From assembly GCF_000003605.2 (NCBI RefSeq), contig NW_003125899.1, positions 118,749 through 182,748 on the forward strand: DNA of 64,000 nt. The letters run 5' to 3'. Below, in pieces: positions 11,601-23,260 of the stretch; the first letter of the stretch is position 1; each line of letters opens with the position of its first letter. The DNA is from Saccoglossus kowalevskii (Eukaryota; Hemichordata; Enteropneusta; Harrimaniidae). The notes beneath the pieces are model-generated. The model worked only from the letters and a program-made list of their open reading frames with translations. It made no database searches and was not told the origin of the DNA. The position numbers were made by a program, and so were the translations under genes.

Positions 11601-14600
11601 AATGTCATTCCAGTGCAGAAATCGGAGACACATACTTTCAGATCTAACCGGAAATGACACCTATGTGTTCTGACTTTTCCATCGCGTCGTTTCTGTCGAA
11701 ATCGGTCAATTTTTGGATGAGTTACAGCATTTTTAATGTTTCCTACTTTCGTCTACGATATTTATGAATACATAATGAGCAAATGTATGGTAATATTTCT
11801 CGTTACTTTGACTTTTCCCAACATTTATCGAAATTTTTCTATAAAGATCAAATGGCGGTGTTGGCGTCGACAGTGTTCCTTTGTGTGGACTATTCGTAGT
11901 TTTTTGTGGACACTACGTTTGAAAACTTGATATGCTCACGCAACTAAGCGATTAAAGTCATTTAATATTTGGTAGGAAGCTAGGTATTTTCATGGAGCAC
12001 AAATTATAATTGTCTCTATTCTCTTTGTTTTATAATTTCAGAAACATGGATAATGAATGTAGAAATAGATTTGATGAAATAATAATGGATATCGCGTTAT
12101 TACGTTATAGTCGCGTTAGTTCGATCTGTTGTTTATTGGATTGAAAAGTTAAGCCCAAAAACAAACATGACACGCATCTGACCAAAGGAAAAGCCACGTA
12201 GCTAGTCTGTTCTTTAGTGGTCTGAGAAAATACATACAAGGAGAACAAGAATATGACAATTTAAAAACTACATTATTTACTCGAATTCAGGTTGCCAACT
12301 TGACTGCTATACATGTGTATATAATAGTTCTATCCTCAATGAATCTGCCAACTAATGCCATTTTGTGTTATTTCTCCACAGTTCGCATACGAGGGCGGCA
12401 TATCCCTACGGACAATATTCATAGCGCTGGCTGTACTCACTCTGTTTATCAACATCAACACCTTTCTTTTGCTGCCCAGCAAGCGTATTCCATTTCCACT
12501 GCCAAAGGATTATTTTTACCGGAACACCACATCGCCATCCGGTCAGCAGATTGAAGAGATTGGCTTGAGACCACTTAGCAGTGCTAAAGTGCCAAATGGT
12601 AGTACACATAGGCTTCATAATAGATTTCACAATGACCCAGAGGAAGGTACGTTCTTTCTAGTGTATAGTCAACTGCACACTCGGTGTTTTACATGACAGA
12701 GCTGTTTCTATGGTTGTCTGTCGTCATCTGTCAACATTTCTATTTTCAGCTTCTTGAAAAACTACCAGTGCAATTGCTTTGATACTTGGTATGTAGGTAC
12801 CTTGGGTGGACCTCTGTCGGATTTCTAATTGGCATGGCAACAACCATGTAAACTGCCATGGTTGTGATACACCTTGAACATTGTGGGAACAATAACCATG
12901 ACAAATAACTATTCATGTAGAACATTTGTCATTTTTCTTTTGAGGAAGACTCTCAACAAAGACAGCAGAGCTATTTTGACTGGGAAGTCGCTTGGTCACA
13001 TTTTCACATCCATTCCTGGATGGTGTTTATTTGAGATTCTATTTTGACAATATTTATATACGACAGTATGTGTTTTTGGCAGATACTACTTTTCTCTTCA
13101 GAAAAGTTGCATTTTAACCAACCATTGTTAATTGTTTTTTTGAAAGTTTATAGTACTTTCCATCAATTAATAAATAACAAAGAAAAACATAATTTTCAAC
13201 ACAAATAATAGTCATAAATTAAAAAACCCAGAATTAATTCATTTTGCAATAAATTGTACTCCAAGGCAATATAAGGATATTGACCTAAAAAAAGTTGGGG
13301 GCCACCAGCCTTTTTTTCGAGAAATTGATGGTTGTATTTTAGTGGAAAGTCGCCATTTTGACACTATTATAACACTTTTACCACAGGTTCCTATGGCAGA
13401 GATATTATGCAATATCTCACAATCTAGCCTGGTGACATAGGCTGAAATAAATCATATATTGTTAATGATGGAGTACATTTTGTTGTTCTGAATTATTTAA
13501 AAAATCTGGGTTTCAAAAAGTGTCAAAAATTTTTCTTTAACATTGTGTTCTATACAATTGTTCTAAAAATAGCAATTTTCAAGAAATATTAGGACATGTT
13601 TCTCAAAAAGCTTAACTGTAACACACAAAATAATGCTATTTCATTGTACTATGGGACATTAGCTTCATGATTGTACATAATAAACTAATGAACATTGTCA
13701 TGCGATTTATGACCAATTTTGCCCATTAAGCCAGGTTCATTAAACATTGTTGTACAACTAAGTCTTGTTGGCTATAAAGTTGTATTGTGGGATGGCAACA
13801 TTTTTCAATTTGGTGTAACTTGGCTAGAAATCAAATCTGAAAGCTCTGGTGTTCATACGTTTTACTGATCGAAACTTAATGAAAATGTAATGATCAAAGT
13901 TCATTTCAGTGTAGTGGTAACATAGTGAAAAAAGTTGTCTTGTGAATTTGAAAGTGATGTATCTAATGGTTTATACAGGAAACACCTCAAGAGTGTGGTG
14001 TGCATCTCAGATTAATCTTAATAGAAAATGTTTCACATCGAATATGGATTTTGTAATATAGTCCATCTTTGTTCATCAAACAGAGAACCCACATGCGATT
14101 TGTGACTTGCTGAATAAGATACTGAGAACACATTCACAATCAAATCTATGCAACTGCTCAGTGATGTCTGGCCATTGGCTAGAAACTTTTGATACGGATA
14201 TCTTACTTGACATTTCAACCAAACATTTTACAGACAATGCAACTTTAATGGAAGATCAAAATGTATCCAATTTATATTGAGCGACTTAATTGAGAGATTC
14301 TACTGTTATAATATCTCAGACACATCTAGTGTATAGCTAATATTCAATACTGCATATAAATACGGTCTACATGGTCTGCTCATAGAAAATAAATATGAAA
14401 ACGAAAGCAGCCATATTTTCTTTGACTTATCTACTTTGATTTTCACTACGTTTAAAATGCTCTCTTATACTAACTAATGTTCATTCCTAAAATAAATCTT
14501 GACATAATATGCGGTTATTATACTATTACCGCTCTAGGGTATATGAAGGTAGTTCAGTGATTGTGTTGAGCGAAGCATATCCTTAATCAAGTAGTCGCTC

Positions 14601-17600
14601 TTAAAGTAAAAGATAAAAGCCCAGAATATCTGTGAAAAGCATTGAATGAGGTTTATGTTTGCTCGGTCATTTGCATTTATTGATGTAATTATGTTCCTTT
14701 AATGCAAGGCAACTATATTGTTGCTGTATCTAATGTTTACAAAGCAAATATAAGAAATATATTCGTAACACTTTTGTTCATGTTCGTACAGGATTTTATT
14801 GCTGCTAAATTATATTGTTTTCGTATAGTAATTCTATTTTATGTTCTCTTTTATAATATCAGATAGAAATGTCCGCTTAGATCGATCAAAACTACGTACA
14901 CTTAGTGACAGCGAAGTAGACAGATACCGTAAGAGATTAGCCGCTAAATTGAGGCATGATAGGGGCAGCATGTGTCATTTAGATGTAACCAATTACCGTA
15001 AGGTTACTAGCCTTGATTTGAAGAGTCAAAAATGTGTATGCTGCAACTCCGCAGAGTCTTTTGACTCCGATCACCATGGCAACAAGATGGAGGAGATAAA
15101 GTTAGGTGGTGCTACATTGATGATTGGCAGTGAGGAGAAAACAGGCATGCATGATAATGCAGAATTTCCATTAAAAGAAGTGGGGACACCATCGCTAGTA
15201 TTAGGTGAAAGTGACCCAGGTACATGTAGGGATAGAAATGCACTGACTATAAGCTCAGATAGGATAACTGACTGTCAATCTTTGGAAAGTAGCGTGGCTA
15301 GGGTTGTATGTCAGGCACAAGGCGAAGCTAGAGCAGGTGGGCAATGAGTGTGGTGAAGGTAATTAATCAATGAAATTGAATATTAAATAGAAATTTGTTA
15401 CAAAAAAACTTATTTCTTGTATAAACTATTTATTTATCATAGTAAGGATTTGTAAGATAAGAGTCTGCTACTGGCGCAAATAGCAAGATGCTCACAAAAT
15501 CACATTTTTAGAAAATGCTACAGATGGATTTTGTGAAAGATGTTCAATGTTTTCTATTGCCCTTGCAACATTCACAGTGTATATATTGTGTTTTTTGTCT
15601 CTTTGAATAGACAGTTAAAACCTCATTGTGGTCTGTGTTTCCGCAGTTGAACTTTTCCTGGGATACTGATCTAGAAATATAACAAATGTGCATACAACTC
15701 AACCAACTAACTGTCGGATCTATCATCACAACAAGTGTCTATGGCTTTCTGTGATTGCCAGTGGTGACAGATGCATGGAAGTTGCACACCCTTATCTTCT
15801 AAATCTGTGGAATTGGTGTCTGATAGCCACTAATATCTCATTAGAATTTGTCAAATTATGAAAACTTACGACTGATTTGTGTTCTTACATTATGGGTGTG
15901 TATTTGTGCTATCTAAGTATTACATGGCTTGAGGGCACTCTTACAAAAAAAAAAGTTGTGTCTAGAAATATAGCAATTGTGTATACAGCACTGTCATTGC
16001 AATTGATATCAATGTTGAATGACTAAGATTAAGATTTTATTTGTCGTATCAAGACGGAGGGACGATTCTTGAGAGGATGTCGTATTTGTTCTATTTGTGA
16101 CGTACATAATGACATAAATAACAGATATATGTCTATGGTCAAAATCATATTTTATTGGTCTAGTATACACAAATGTTGGGTTTATATGTGTTTTTATGGA
16201 GATGCATTTCTGTAATAGAACACATACAATGTTTAAGTTATTTTCCATATAATATAATTGTCATTGTGTTTTGGGAACCATCAGTTTTTGTATCTCTGTC
16301 AATGCAGTGAGCACGTTTCAATGCAAGTTTTTTGTATTTCAGATGGTTATGGTGGATCTTATAGTCCGGATTCTGGTTTGGGAATGACAACAATCAACAA
16401 CAACCAGAATGCATCTAACAGTGCTGACTCTCCCAAGTCAACAACAACATTGAAGCAATGTTTGTTGTCTGGTTTGTTCTTTTCTCATCTGATTTGGATG
16501 AGCATTGTACAACATAGGAACTGGTTTTACCTGGGAACATTTAACCCCTGGATAAACACTTTAGTGAGGGGCCAATCGATATCTAGTTCTGAAGCTGACA
16601 TTCAAGGTAAGTTAGTATGATAATCTTGTAGTCTAGCATATGCCTGGTATTTCTAGGGAAAAAAATGGTACTATGCATCAGCAAGATACTGGTGTATTTG
16701 CCAAATTTAGTGTTATGTGCCACCCTTTTTAAGCTCTGCTCCTTATTATCACTGGAGCTTATGCTACATGTATACACATGTGTTATCTGTAGTTTAGTTG
16801 ACAGCAAAAAAATAGGTTTGTATAAGAATTAAAAATAGTACAATGCGCGAGCAAAAGTTGCTGGTGTGCTTGCCAAACTTAGCATTATGCACTGTATTTT
16901 TTTTTTTTTTTTTTTTTGCTGTCATGTATCATTGACGCTTATAGTATATATCTGTACTACTGGTAGTCTGAGTTGTCTAGAAATAAAATAGATAGGGATG
17001 GAAAAGATGTGCTGGTGCTCATGCCAAATTTAGCATTACATGTACTTGTTTTTTTATTTAGTCGAGCTCTGCTGTTAGCTTACCAGTGGAGCTTATAGGT
17101 ATGACAGATTGTTTGACTCCGGCGTTAACTTTTCATCTAATTAACGCCCTGACCAAAATTTGTCAGATTTCTTTAATTAATATTTACCATGCATATACCA
17201 AGGTTGGTTGTTTCTCAGATTTGCTCATTTGCCGACAATGTTTATATTCTTTTTGTTCTTTTCACAACTTCATTTCAGTGAATATTTTTGGCAAATATTT
17301 CATTGATGTTTGACACTATTATTAAGTTAAGAATGAATAGTTTTGCCAAGTTGTTTTATATTTCTTTTTTATAATTCTACAATATCTTCCAAACACACTA
17401 CCAATAAAAACACTTAATGTACTTTACCCTTTCTTGTGTCTTTCAGTTAGTCATTACACCACGGTGTTTGCCTTTCTTCAGTTTGGTGCAGTATTCGTTG
17501 GACCATTAAATGGATTGATAATAGATAGACATAAAAAGAAAACACTGACCCGACAAGGCAGTAGAGGCTCCTGGCAAGGTAATCTTTAGAAAACCAGTTA

Positions 17601-19960
17601 TTCTATAATTTGCTCTACTAGTAGTGCATGCTATGTAAATGTTGGTAGTGTGTCTATGGCCAAAAGAAGTAATATATGAATGATCTGGTATATAATTCAA
17701 TACTCCATCAAATTTGTAAGATAAGCAGTGATTAGTAGACCAGCTCATAGAAATGAATTATGGCAATGTTTTTGGTGAAATGAAGGTCGCCACCAAATTT
17801 CAGCACTGTGAGTACTGTAAAAGACTTAATTATTCACTTTAATTTTGCTTATTTCGCTGACTGGAAAATGCACTAATTTAAAACCCACCGAATATGCCTA
17901 AAATGCTTAATCAGTGAAATTTAAACCCAGTGAAAATTAGTCATTTACAGTACATACTATACATATGTTAAATAAAAAAACATGCAGATCACATCACAGA
18001 CACCAATGATTTTTTTGGGCCTACATTTCCTAAAATCACAATAATTTTGGTCATACTTAACTATTTTTGGGAGTAGTGAAAACCAAAAATTGATCAGTTG
18101 TCTCATTTCATGTAGCCTACTCATTTCAGATACTGCTAATGAATCATCAGGTTACATTGAATGGTTACTAAGGGCGACAATTACCAACTACCACTTCCTC
18201 TATACTAGTAATGAGTTATTATTAATCAAATTTATTTTCACACCATTGAAATCTTCTATTTCGCAGTTCAAAGAACACGAGGTCCAAACGCTGATCTACA
18301 AGATACAGTACTAGCTTTTCTGGTGACCAACACAATTTGTGTTCTGTTTTCGATTGGAGTAGTTATACCCATCTTGCAAGTACAATACATTTCATTTGTA
18401 TTACAAGTCATACTCAAGACATTTGTATATGGTCTTAATGCTGCTTTTATTGCCACAGTGTAAGTACAACTCACCACTCCACTCCCAACCCACCCCCACC
18501 CCACCCCAAAATCCATAGTCCCATAGCAGGGATTTAGACCACTTGCTATTATACGAACAAATTTGATGTCAGGGATTATTTCAACACTGTCAGTTTATGC
18601 CCCACCTATGGGTTTTTAATATGTTGCCTCGTGAGGGAAATTAATAATCTAAGAAAGAAAATGCCAAATTTCCCTCTTCAGCTCGAACTCCTACCACCTG
18701 GTGGAATACGTTGATACATGTATGACATTCCTGTCATTGAAACTGGTTCCCTACAGTCATCATTTTACATTTGAAATCATATCATTGTCTGTATTATTCA
18801 GAGCTTTCTGATCAGTCTTTGAGCTATATTTTTGTTCCACTCACTAAATCGCAACAGTATTCACATGTCCGAAAAAGAATTTTCAGATTCAGAGTTCTCT
18901 GCATCTTACACAGGTACGGCATGACAGGATTTGTGTAGATGATAAAGAAAAACTGAGCAAGATCCTTCAGGATCTAATGTGGATTACTCATGAACTTTAA
19001 TTGTAACTAGTGAATTTGGTTCATGACACAAGTTAACGCCTTTCAACAAAGCATGTACACCCTTTAGTATACATATCTCATGTATAAAAATACAAACCTT
19101 TATTGTTTATGGCTGCAGTAAATGCTTTCTACTCCTTATAACAGATGCGTTTGTGTTGTATGTTGCAGTTTTCCTGTGGATTATCTTGGTACTTTGTTAG
19201 GATTCAGCCTGGCGTTGTCAGCCATATTTGGACTTATCCAGTTTCCACTCTTTAAAATGTCACAACATTATTTTGATAATGATCCATTCATTGTGAGTAT
19301 ATATTGGTTTATCATTGTATGTGTTTTGTACGTTTGAGAGGTGACTGTCACTACTTGATTATCTTTTGGATGATATGTGTGCATATTAATTAACTTATTT
19401 GCATAACAATTCAGTTCTTCCACTGAGCTTATCACAATCTGATTCAAGATGGCTGAATGGTGGCCATTTTTGTGCTAAAAAAGCATAACAAATCAAGCAT
19501 TTCTGGCATTCCGAAACCAGATCTTGGTTGTTTATGGATGGATTTCGTTCAAACTTTGTACATAAATTAGACTTTATGGTTCCCTGATGTATGTCATTTT
19601 TTTTTCAGATCGGATTCAAAATGGCTGACTGGTGGCCATTTTGTTTTAATGAATGACGTGCTTTGACTGATTATGTTTAAATTTTATATATTCATTCTAC
19701 ATCATGACATAGATATATAGATGTATTGGTTTGATGATCCAATTCATTCTGACTCTGCAATAACCATCTATATCTTAATTGTCTCATAGGTTAACGTTGG
19801 ACTGTTGGTGCTAAACCTTGTAACCTACGCACATCCGTTTTATATAACGTACTTCTGCAAGAGGGAAGACCGTTTACGAGAAACCGAAGAATACGAGAGA
19901 TTGTGTAGACAGAGAGACAGCGAGCAACTGAAGGTGATGAACATGATATCAACTGTCTGA
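5524..19960 (+). CDS. SLC43-family (LAT3/LAT4/EEG1-like) transporter, 5'-incomplete, nine exons
   Basis: Twelve-TM major-facilitator carrier family; LAT3 and LAT4 move large neutral amino acids by facilitated diffusion, and SLC43A3 handles purine bases. Exons: 5524-5647, 11016-11108, 12382-12646, 14863-15336, 16343-16606, 17447-17578, 18267-18459, 19169-19292, 19790-19960; junction phases 0,0,1,1,1,1,2,0, all GT-AG. They encode 612 residues ending at TGA 19958-19960. Family hallmarks seen: [11 protein letters not shown] before TM5, a long TM6-TM7 cytosolic loop, [14 protein letters not shown] in TM8, [20 protein letters not shown] in TM10-11, and [13 protein letters not shown] leading into TM12. 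TM1, TM2 and probably part of TM3 are missing: the first visible exon needs two codon bases from an upstream exon that I could not find in 1-5523. The paralogue (A1, A2 or A3) and hence the substrate cannot be assigned. No AATAAA is seen before about 22.7 kb; only ATTAAA variants occur nearer the stop. Confidence 0.9.
5738..5825 (+). repeat. Uninterrupted 88-base pyrimidine tract
   Basis: CCCT/CTCT-rich tract with no purine, starting 91 bases after the donor of SLC43 exon a. Mirror-like CCCT runs are the kind that can adopt triplex (H-DNA) structure. Confidence 0.95.
6010..6360 (+). repeat. Dispersed repeat with CTTCTTGAAAATTACCAG
   Basis: Two or three diverged units with CTTCTTGAAAATTACCAGTC, TGATTGCTCTAATATTTG and GGACTTCTATCAGATT. 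Related pieces lie at 12735-12850 and 58440-58640. Confidence 0.5.
9085..9265 (+). repeat. Degenerate CTGTCCATTCATTCAC tandem repeat
   Basis: Irregular short units built from CATTTGTCTACCTG, CTGCCCATCCATTTA and CTGTTCATTCACTTG. It is open in two frames but the products are low-complexity. SLC43 intron a-b. Confidence 0.6.
9990..10672. repeat. 23-bp minisatellite, about 29 copies
   Basis: Unit GTTGCAGTTGGCCGCACCCTGCT with small variants (CCACACC, CCGCGCC, two-base-short units). Each unit has CTGC-TGTT-GCAG, a small inverted repeat. GC-rich in AT-rich surroundings. Long frames on both strands follow from a 23-bp unit without stops; three units make a 23-residue super-repeat. Not a gene. Confidence 0.95.
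11016..11108 (+). CDS. SLC43 exon b (TM5)
   Basis: 31 codons, phase 0 at both ends, acceptor CTTGCAG, donor AAG|GTAATA. The peptide begins [20 protein letters not shown] and ends [10 protein letters not shown], aligning with vertebrate NMFGNLRST...YASSAITFPGIK. This is the most diagnostic SLC43 signature in the gene. Confidence 0.92.
12382..12646 (+). CDS. SLC43 exon c (TM6 and start of cytosolic loop)
   Basis: Acceptor CTCCACAG, donor GAAG|GTACGT; 88 codons plus one base. [20 protein letters not shown] forms the TM5-TM6 link and TM6. It is followed by [18 protein letters not shown], the counterpart of the vertebrate NWPIEAFPAPEEVNY segment that opens the large cytosolic loop. Confidence 0.92.
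12735..12850 (+). repeat. Copy of the CTTCTTGAAAACTACCAG repeat (SLC43 intron c-d)
   Basis: TTTCAGCTTCTTGAAAAACT, CAATTGCTTTGATACTTGG, GTAGGTACCTTGGGTGGACC, CTGTCGGATTTC: the clearest single copy. Confidence 0.5.
13216..13721 (+). repeat. 0.5 kb dispersed repeat, copy 1 (SLC43 intron c-d)
   Basis: Nearly the same sequence as 24424-24927 for about 505 bases, from AAATTAAAAAACCCAGAATT to GACCAATTTTG. It lacks the terminal inverted repeats present around the other copy. No ORF. Confidence 0.85.
14863..15336 (+). CDS. SLC43 exon d, 158-codon cytosolic-loop exon (possible cassette)
   Basis: Acceptor ATATCAG, donor GCAG|GTGGGC. The length of 474 nt is a multiple of three and both ends are phase 1, so it can be included or skipped without changing frame. 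It encodes a polar, charged, low-hydrophobicity segment rich in S, D, E, R and K with a CVCC cluster. No transmembrane segment and no domain I recognise. An in-frame TGA follows nine bases after the donor, which confirms that the exon must be spliced. It roughly triples the TM6-TM7 loop. Confidence 0.75.
16343..16606 (+). CDS. SLC43 exon e (end of loop and TM7)
   Basis: Acceptor TATTTCAG, donor CAAG|GTAAGT; phase 1 at both ends. It starts with a G/S/N-rich linker, then [20 protein letters not shown] and [18 protein letters not shown], matching vertebrate SLC43 RKSLCSPTFLWSLL...QLRIIFYMAAVN (TM7). Confidence 0.9.
16690..17099 (+). repeat. 150-175 bp tandem repeat, about 2.5 copies (SLC43 intron e-f)
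   Basis: The motif GGTGYNYTTGCCAAATTTAG recurs near 16691, 16863 and 17013, each followed by a T-run and then by CTGGAGCTTAT-like sequence. Moderately diverged. Confidence 0.65.
17447..17578 (+). CDS. SLC43 exon f (TM8)
   Basis: Acceptor TCTTTCAG, donor CAAG|GTAATC; phase 1 at both ends. [20 protein letters not shown] followed by [11 protein letters not shown] matches vertebrate [27 protein letters not shown], with the acidic residue and basic cluster closing TM8. Confidence 0.92.
17813..17952. mobile_element. TACTGTAAA fold-back MITE (SLC43 intron f-g)
   Basis: Starts TACTGTAAAAGACTTAATTA and ends AAAATTAGTCATTTACAGTA, so the ends are inverted; subterminal CCAGTGAAA/TTCACT also pair. 140 bp, no ORF. 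Confidence 0.65.
18267..18459 (+). CDS. SLC43 exon g (TM9 and TM10)
   Basis: Acceptor TTTCGCAG, donor CAGT|GTAAGT; enters at phase 1 and leaves at phase 2. It contains [20 protein letters not shown] (TM9) and [20 protein letters not shown] (TM10), in the order expected for SLC43. A C-rich tract begins 25 bases after the exon end. Confidence 0.9.
18484..18507 (-). other. Potential G-quadruplex on the - strand
   Basis: C-runs of 3, 3, 5, 4 and 4 separated by one or two bases; the complement has G4-T-G4-T-G5-T-G3. It begins 25 bases after the exon g donor, so the quadruplex would be on the template strand. Confidence 0.6.
19169..19292 (+). CDS. SLC43 exon h (TM11)
   Basis: Acceptor TGTTGCAG, donor ATT|GTGAGT; phase 2 in, phase 0 out. 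[20 protein letters not shown] then [10 protein letters not shown] is the family's FPxxxFGTLxGLxxxxSAxxxLxQxPLF motif; it ends in NDPFI. Confidence 0.93.
19351..19760 (+). repeat. Same AAATGGCTGACTGG monomer family in SLC43 intron h-i
   Basis: Two monomers, with CAAGATGGCTGAATGGTGGC near 19448 and CAAAATGGCTGACTGGTGGC at 19617. The latter forms a 9-bp inverted repeat, CAAAATGGC/GCCATTTTG (19617-19643). The left part contains TTATTTGCATAAC, linking this family to the octamer element. Confidence 0.65.
19790..19960 (+). CDS. SLC43 terminal exon i (TM12, C-tail, stop)
   Basis: Acceptor CTCATAG; 56 codons and [23 protein letters not shown] is TM12. The tail is strongly charged ([18 protein letters not shown]) and ends NMISTV. 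The basic/acidic tail after TM12 resembles the family's short cytosolic C-terminus. Confidence 0.92.
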   Translation, partial: VNVGLLVLNLVTYAHPFYITYFCKREDRLRETEEYERLCRQRDSEQLKVMNMISTV

Positions 19961-20615
19961 ACAGTCATACTATGTACTTGTATAAATTTCAAAAAGAAAA
20001 AATGGGTTGAAATTCAAAAAAAACTGTGTAAATATAGCGATTGTGGAGACAAATTGTAATAATAATAATAATTAATATAATCATATCTACTTTGGGATAT
20101 CGATATGTAAATGAGAATGTACACATAAAATTAATGCAGCTTGAAAGTGATTGGTTGACACTGTATTATTTATAAGGTCAGTAGTGTGGCCTATTAACAT
20201 ATTTATAATTCTATGTTGCTATGGTGACATAAGTTATGATGAAAGTACTTAAAGTCATAAAATCAGTTTGATTACACATCACACAGCAGGTGTTTGAATT
20301 TCATGTCAACAAAATATTGTATTTTATTTATCAGTTGGTACCCATATCAGTCAGAGTGCAGCATGACGACTATGTCGCTTCGAGCCAATTATTGTATGAT
20401 GTTGAGTAAATTTCTTCTATGAATCAAATGAACATACACCTTATAAAAACTTGCAATTGCTGTAAGTTAGTTCGCTGCATAGAGTGATCTATTATCAATA
20501 ATAGCAATATTTATATTTTTTCTTCAAGTACGTAGCTTTAGAAAAAAAAACTGCTTTGAGGAATACTGCATGTTATCTCTGGTGTCAATGACCTGTTTAT
20601 GAAAATTACAAAAAT

Positions 20616-20712
20616 GACTGGGTGAGATCAATTGACTGGGTGAGATCGATTGACTGGGTCAGTGAGATCGATGGACTGGGTGAGATCGATGGACTGGGTG
20701 AGATCGATTGAC
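20616..20712 (+). repeat. 18-bp tandem repeat GACTGGGTGAGATCGATK
   Basis: Five units, one lengthened by four bases (GGGTCAGTGAG). SLC43 3' flank. Confidence 0.9.
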
Positions 20713-22033
20713 AGCATATTTATTATTCCTGGATTTTGGGTTGTGCTATTGTCATTTTTATATGTTTACACCTGGTCTGAAAATAACAGAATATTGCTTG
20801 GTATGGACTGAATACTGCAAACCACTAACGCAGCTAAGAGACCCTGAATATTATGGTTGCTCATATGATAAAAGTCTATATTGAAACTTAATGCCTTGAA
20901 TCAAATTTGACATTAAATTTAAACATGTTTTTGACCTGTTTAGTCTTTTGCACCCCAAAGTCAGCTTTTTACACCTTCCACAAAATTTTTTTTTTATTCT
21001 TTTATTCTTTCATTCTTTTATTGTTTTTTTTCATATTTTGTAATTATCCCAATTTTGTTTAAAATTCTGCACAAATAGGCAAAAAGTTCATCTCTTGTGA
21101 ATAGTAACTGGTAGATATACTCGTAAGAGCACATATAACTTAAATGTCTGCTTGACTGATAATGTGGAATGGAGTGGTAAAATATATAACAAAATATTAT
21201 ATTAAATGTGATTGTTATTGAATTAATATTGAAAAAAAATGTACATATAAAATATTGGAATATGTTTATTGCAGTGAATCTTGCCAACATATTGGTAATT
21301 TATTACATCTCTGAAATGTGCTTGATTTAAAAGGCTCTGAAATATGTAAATAACCTCATTGATATGTAGAAAAGACCTGTATCTTCATCAAATTGTAGTA
21401 TATATATATTGTACATGTAACATGTAAATTATGTGTGTACTTGCACGTGATGTTCCATATTTATATTGCAAGCTCAAAATAGGTCAGTATTTCTGCATTT
21501 GTTTATTATTACTTTATATTTGATATTTAAAACTTTAAGTTATTTAGTACAGTGCATTTTGTTAACAGTCCACCGCAGAGAATTGTGTAACTATGGATCA
21601 ATGGAGTCTATAAAGACCATAGCAACTATTGTTTTTATTTTTATGTAACCATGTCACATGATAAATATTCAGAATGGCTTATTTCTATAATTTATCAAAA
21701 GATATTTCTATTAAATGAAAACCAACTTTTAATTTGTAAGAATTTTTTTTTTTTTTGAGATTAATCTCTGCGCAACCATTCTTGGTTACCAGTTGAGAAT
21801 AATCTTTGTGTTAGCATTGGAAACTGCCATTGTTTAGGTGAGAAACGATGAATCGCTTTGTGGGAAGATCTTAGTCACATTGCCATTCTGAAAGCTCTGA
21901 TAATTAACTGATTGGCCATTTTGATTTGGGTTTGTCATTTGAAAGGTAATAATTTTATGAGTCTTAACTCTGTTTACGTATTTTGTTCATATAATAGACA
22001 CCTTTTATCCTTTCCAGAATAAGAGAAATAGAC

Positions 22034-22142
22034 ATACTGTAAACCGCTTCAATTTTGTGAGTCGGTAAAAATCAGTGACTTTCACAAAATGATGACTTCA
22101 CAAATGACAAAAAGTCATCATTGCGAAAATTTCAAACAGTAT
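22034..22142. mobile_element. Short TACTGTAAA-type fold-back element
   Basis: ATACTGTAAACC at the left, CAAACAGTAT at the right; CAAAATGATGACTT and AAGTCATCATTGCG form inverted internal segments. About 109 bp in the SLC43 3' flank. Confidence 0.5.
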
Positions 22143-23034
22143 CTTCCTTTACATTAGTCATTCCAGTTTTATCAAATTATTTGTCAATCTACAAATGATA
22201 TATTCTTATTGCAGCTGATATTGCACGCAAAAAAGTACAGTGAAATATATGTTTGTTTGTTTTTTTATTGGAGATTAAAAACTTGGTCACTTTATGATTT
22301 AACGTTAACAATTTGTGACCAGTCTTTTTCTTTTAACATATATGTACCTGTTTCTGAAGTTCTTAAAAAGTTTTTAATTTATGAAGTTTAAATTAATGCA
22401 CATGCAGTTTATTTTCACTGATTTTTTGTAATCTTTAATATTTTGAGTGTCGTATTCGAGTACATGTTTTTTATGTTTTGTGTGTGCGTGTTCTCCCAGT
22501 ATATATCCACTTTAGAAGTTGGGGGCGCTGTTTAACAACACACCACTGTTCAGTGTTTGATTTAACTAAACTTACAAATAATTCACATTTATTTATAGTT
22601 TTAATATAATACTATATTTCAATTCAAAATTCTTCAGTATAGATTAGTAAAATTCTTGATATTTACCTAAGCAAAATGTTTTATCAAGTAATTTGAAAAA
22701 AAGAGCAAATAAAAAAAAAAAGGGAGGGAGGTGGTGGGACTTGTTTCCATGGTAAGATTGACATTGTGATTTCCCTATTGCTTTAAGTCCAATTTTGGCG
22801 ACCATTTTGAAATACCATGCCAACAGAGTTGTTGGATGTTCATTTATGTACCCACCTGCTGGAGAAATATTTCTCTGATTTACTAGAAATTTACATGAAA
22901 AACGCAAAATGAATCCTCTGAAAGAACGCATAAATCATTGCATTGAAAAGGGACTCAGGGATTTTCATCATTTTCTCACAAATTTCATGCAAAATGAAGT
23001 ATTTTAACAGATATTTCAGCTGAGGTTATTAGAC

Positions 23035-23260
23035 AGTTTAACCCTTTAAGTTCAGAAGTCAACTTTCGTCAACATTCACAAAACAATGTTACATTTTTCA
23101 GATTTTTTTTCAAAAATTTTGATCTGCATCTCATGTAAAATTATGTCCATTTGGTAAAAAATGATCAAAAATATTATCAAAAAATACTTAAATAGGCAAA
23201 ATGTTGCGCCAGAATTTTAATTGGAAAAATTATGTTAATGGTCCAAAATTTTAGATTGTT
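23035..23260 (+). repeat. Dispersed repeat beginning AACCCTTTAAGTTCAGAAG
   Basis: TTTAACCCTTTAAGTTCAG, GTCAACTTTCGTCAACATT, then A/T-rich sequence. Related pieces are at 7510-7600 (AACCTTTAACCTTGTG, GTCAACTTTGTCGC) and 51515-51680 (AACCGTTCAAGTCCAAAGTC). Confidence 0.4.

Noticed and set aside
14841-15347. Free-standing 168-residue gene
   Set aside because: Its acceptor and donor fit the phases of the neighbouring SLC43 exons exactly, so it is an internal exon; the first ATG is intronic.
22695-22730. AATAAA followed by an A-run as the SLC43 poly(A) site
   Set aside because: A genomic A-run followed by GGGAGGGAGG, 2.7 kb after the stop, with no evidence that the transcript extends this far.
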